DNA from: WVWW01 sp041568335
GTDB taxonomy: Bacteria; Acidobacteriota; Polarisedimenticolia; Polarisedimenticolales; Polarisedimenticolaceae
Direction: 5' to 3'
Assembly (NCBI GenBank): GCA_041568335.1
Contig: JBFFZZ010000177.1
Location: 1-6,493, forward strand
Length of the DNA stretch: 6,493 nt
Shown: positions 6,178 through 6,493 of the stretch, piece by piece
Layout of the letters: every line of letters starts with the position of its first letter
Numbering within the stretch: position 1 is the stretch's first letter
The notes under the pieces: model-generated
Databases searched by the model: none
Seen by the model: the letters and a program-made list of their open reading frames with translations, nothing else
Told to the model about the DNA's origin: nothing
Translations under genes and position numbers: made by a program

Positions 6178-6493
6178 CTTCGGTACTCCCGTGGCGCGAA
6201 TCGGACGGTAACCGTGGTGCCCCGGCCCGGCGCGGAGTCGATCGTCAGCTTGCCCCCGATCTCCTCCGCGCGGATTCGCATGCTGTCCAGGCCCAGCCCG
6301 TCTTCGGAATTTGCGGTGGCGTCGAAACCCGCTCCGTTGTCCTCGACTCGCAACTCGAACTCGCGACCGGCGGAACGATCGAGACGAATACGGAGGCGGT
6401 TCGCACCTCCGTGGCGGACCGCGTTGTGCAACGCTTCCGAGCCGAGCGACAGCAGGTTCTTGCACACGGCCAGCGAGACCACGACGTCGTCGA
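6174..6493 (-). CDS. Sensor histidine kinase, C-terminal ATPase domain (partial, N-terminus off right edge)
   Basis: 105 C-terminal residues of a histidine kinase, most likely of the NarX/DegS/LiaS (HisKA_3) type given its partner. The HATPase_c domain shows the N-box (GSEALHNAVRHGGA), G1 (VEDNGAGFD), G2 (GLGLDSMRIRAEEIGG) and the closing GRGTTVTVRF. The dimerisation/phospho-His region and any sensor domain lie beyond the window, so the signal cannot be inferred. The reading frame is open to the edge; a GTG at 6482 is internal, not a start. The gene ends EYRR and its TGA overlaps the regulator's ATG, so the two form one operon and almost certainly a cognate pair. Confidence 0.93.
   Translation of the reverse strand, partial: DDVVVSLAVCKNLLSLGSEALHNAVRHGGANRLRIRLDRSAGREFELRVEDNGAGFDATANSEDGLGLDSMRIRAEEIGGKLTIDSAPGRGTTVTVRFAPREYRR

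Overview
The window is about 6.5 kb of GC-rich bacterial DNA, almost fully coding, with six protein genes and short, information-dense gaps. A Hanks-type Ser/Thr kinase fused to a TolB-like domain and TPRs, an exported 'WGVIAK..GIKPGS' protein, an exported amidohydrolase and a NarL-type two-component pair recall Acidobacteriota such as Thermoanaerobaculia, or a deltaproteobacterial-type lineage. That placement is inferred from gene style and composition, not from a marker gene. I saw no rRNA, tRNA, IS element, phage gene or CRISPR array.

Layout. At 1-1784 (minus) lies a Ser/Thr protein kinase whose C-terminus runs off the left edge. A 177-bp divergent gap separates it from a small secreted protein of unknown function (1962-2399, plus). 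Next come a PLP-dependent cysteine synthase / cystathionine beta-synthase-type enzyme (2448-3428, plus), a YbaK/EbsC-type aminoacyl-tRNA deacylase (3587-4054, plus) and an exported metal-dependent amidohydrolase (4126-5481, plus). Its stop codon directly abuts the stop codon of a convergent NarL/FixJ response regulator (5482-6177, minus). That gene overlaps by 4 bp the end of its partner histidine kinase (6174 to beyond the right edge, minus).

How the parts relate. The kinase and the two-component pair are signalling units that bracket the central plus-strand genes, but nothing in the sequence shows that they control them. The sulfur amino acid enzyme and the tRNA-editing enzyme could be connected through cysteine and proline tRNA quality control, but this is only a suggestion. 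The gap between them holds a strong 20-bp dyad overlapping a -35-like hexamer, which points to separate regulation of the deacylase gene. Two plus-strand genes (2448 and 4126) lack a Shine-Dalgarno sequence. Each has a TAnnnT-type -10 hexamer 7-8 nt before its start codon, which suggests leaderless transcripts.

I do not see a convincing undescribed multi-gene system here. The best leads are the dyad at 3450-3469, the leaderless promoter pattern and the uncharacterised secreted protein.
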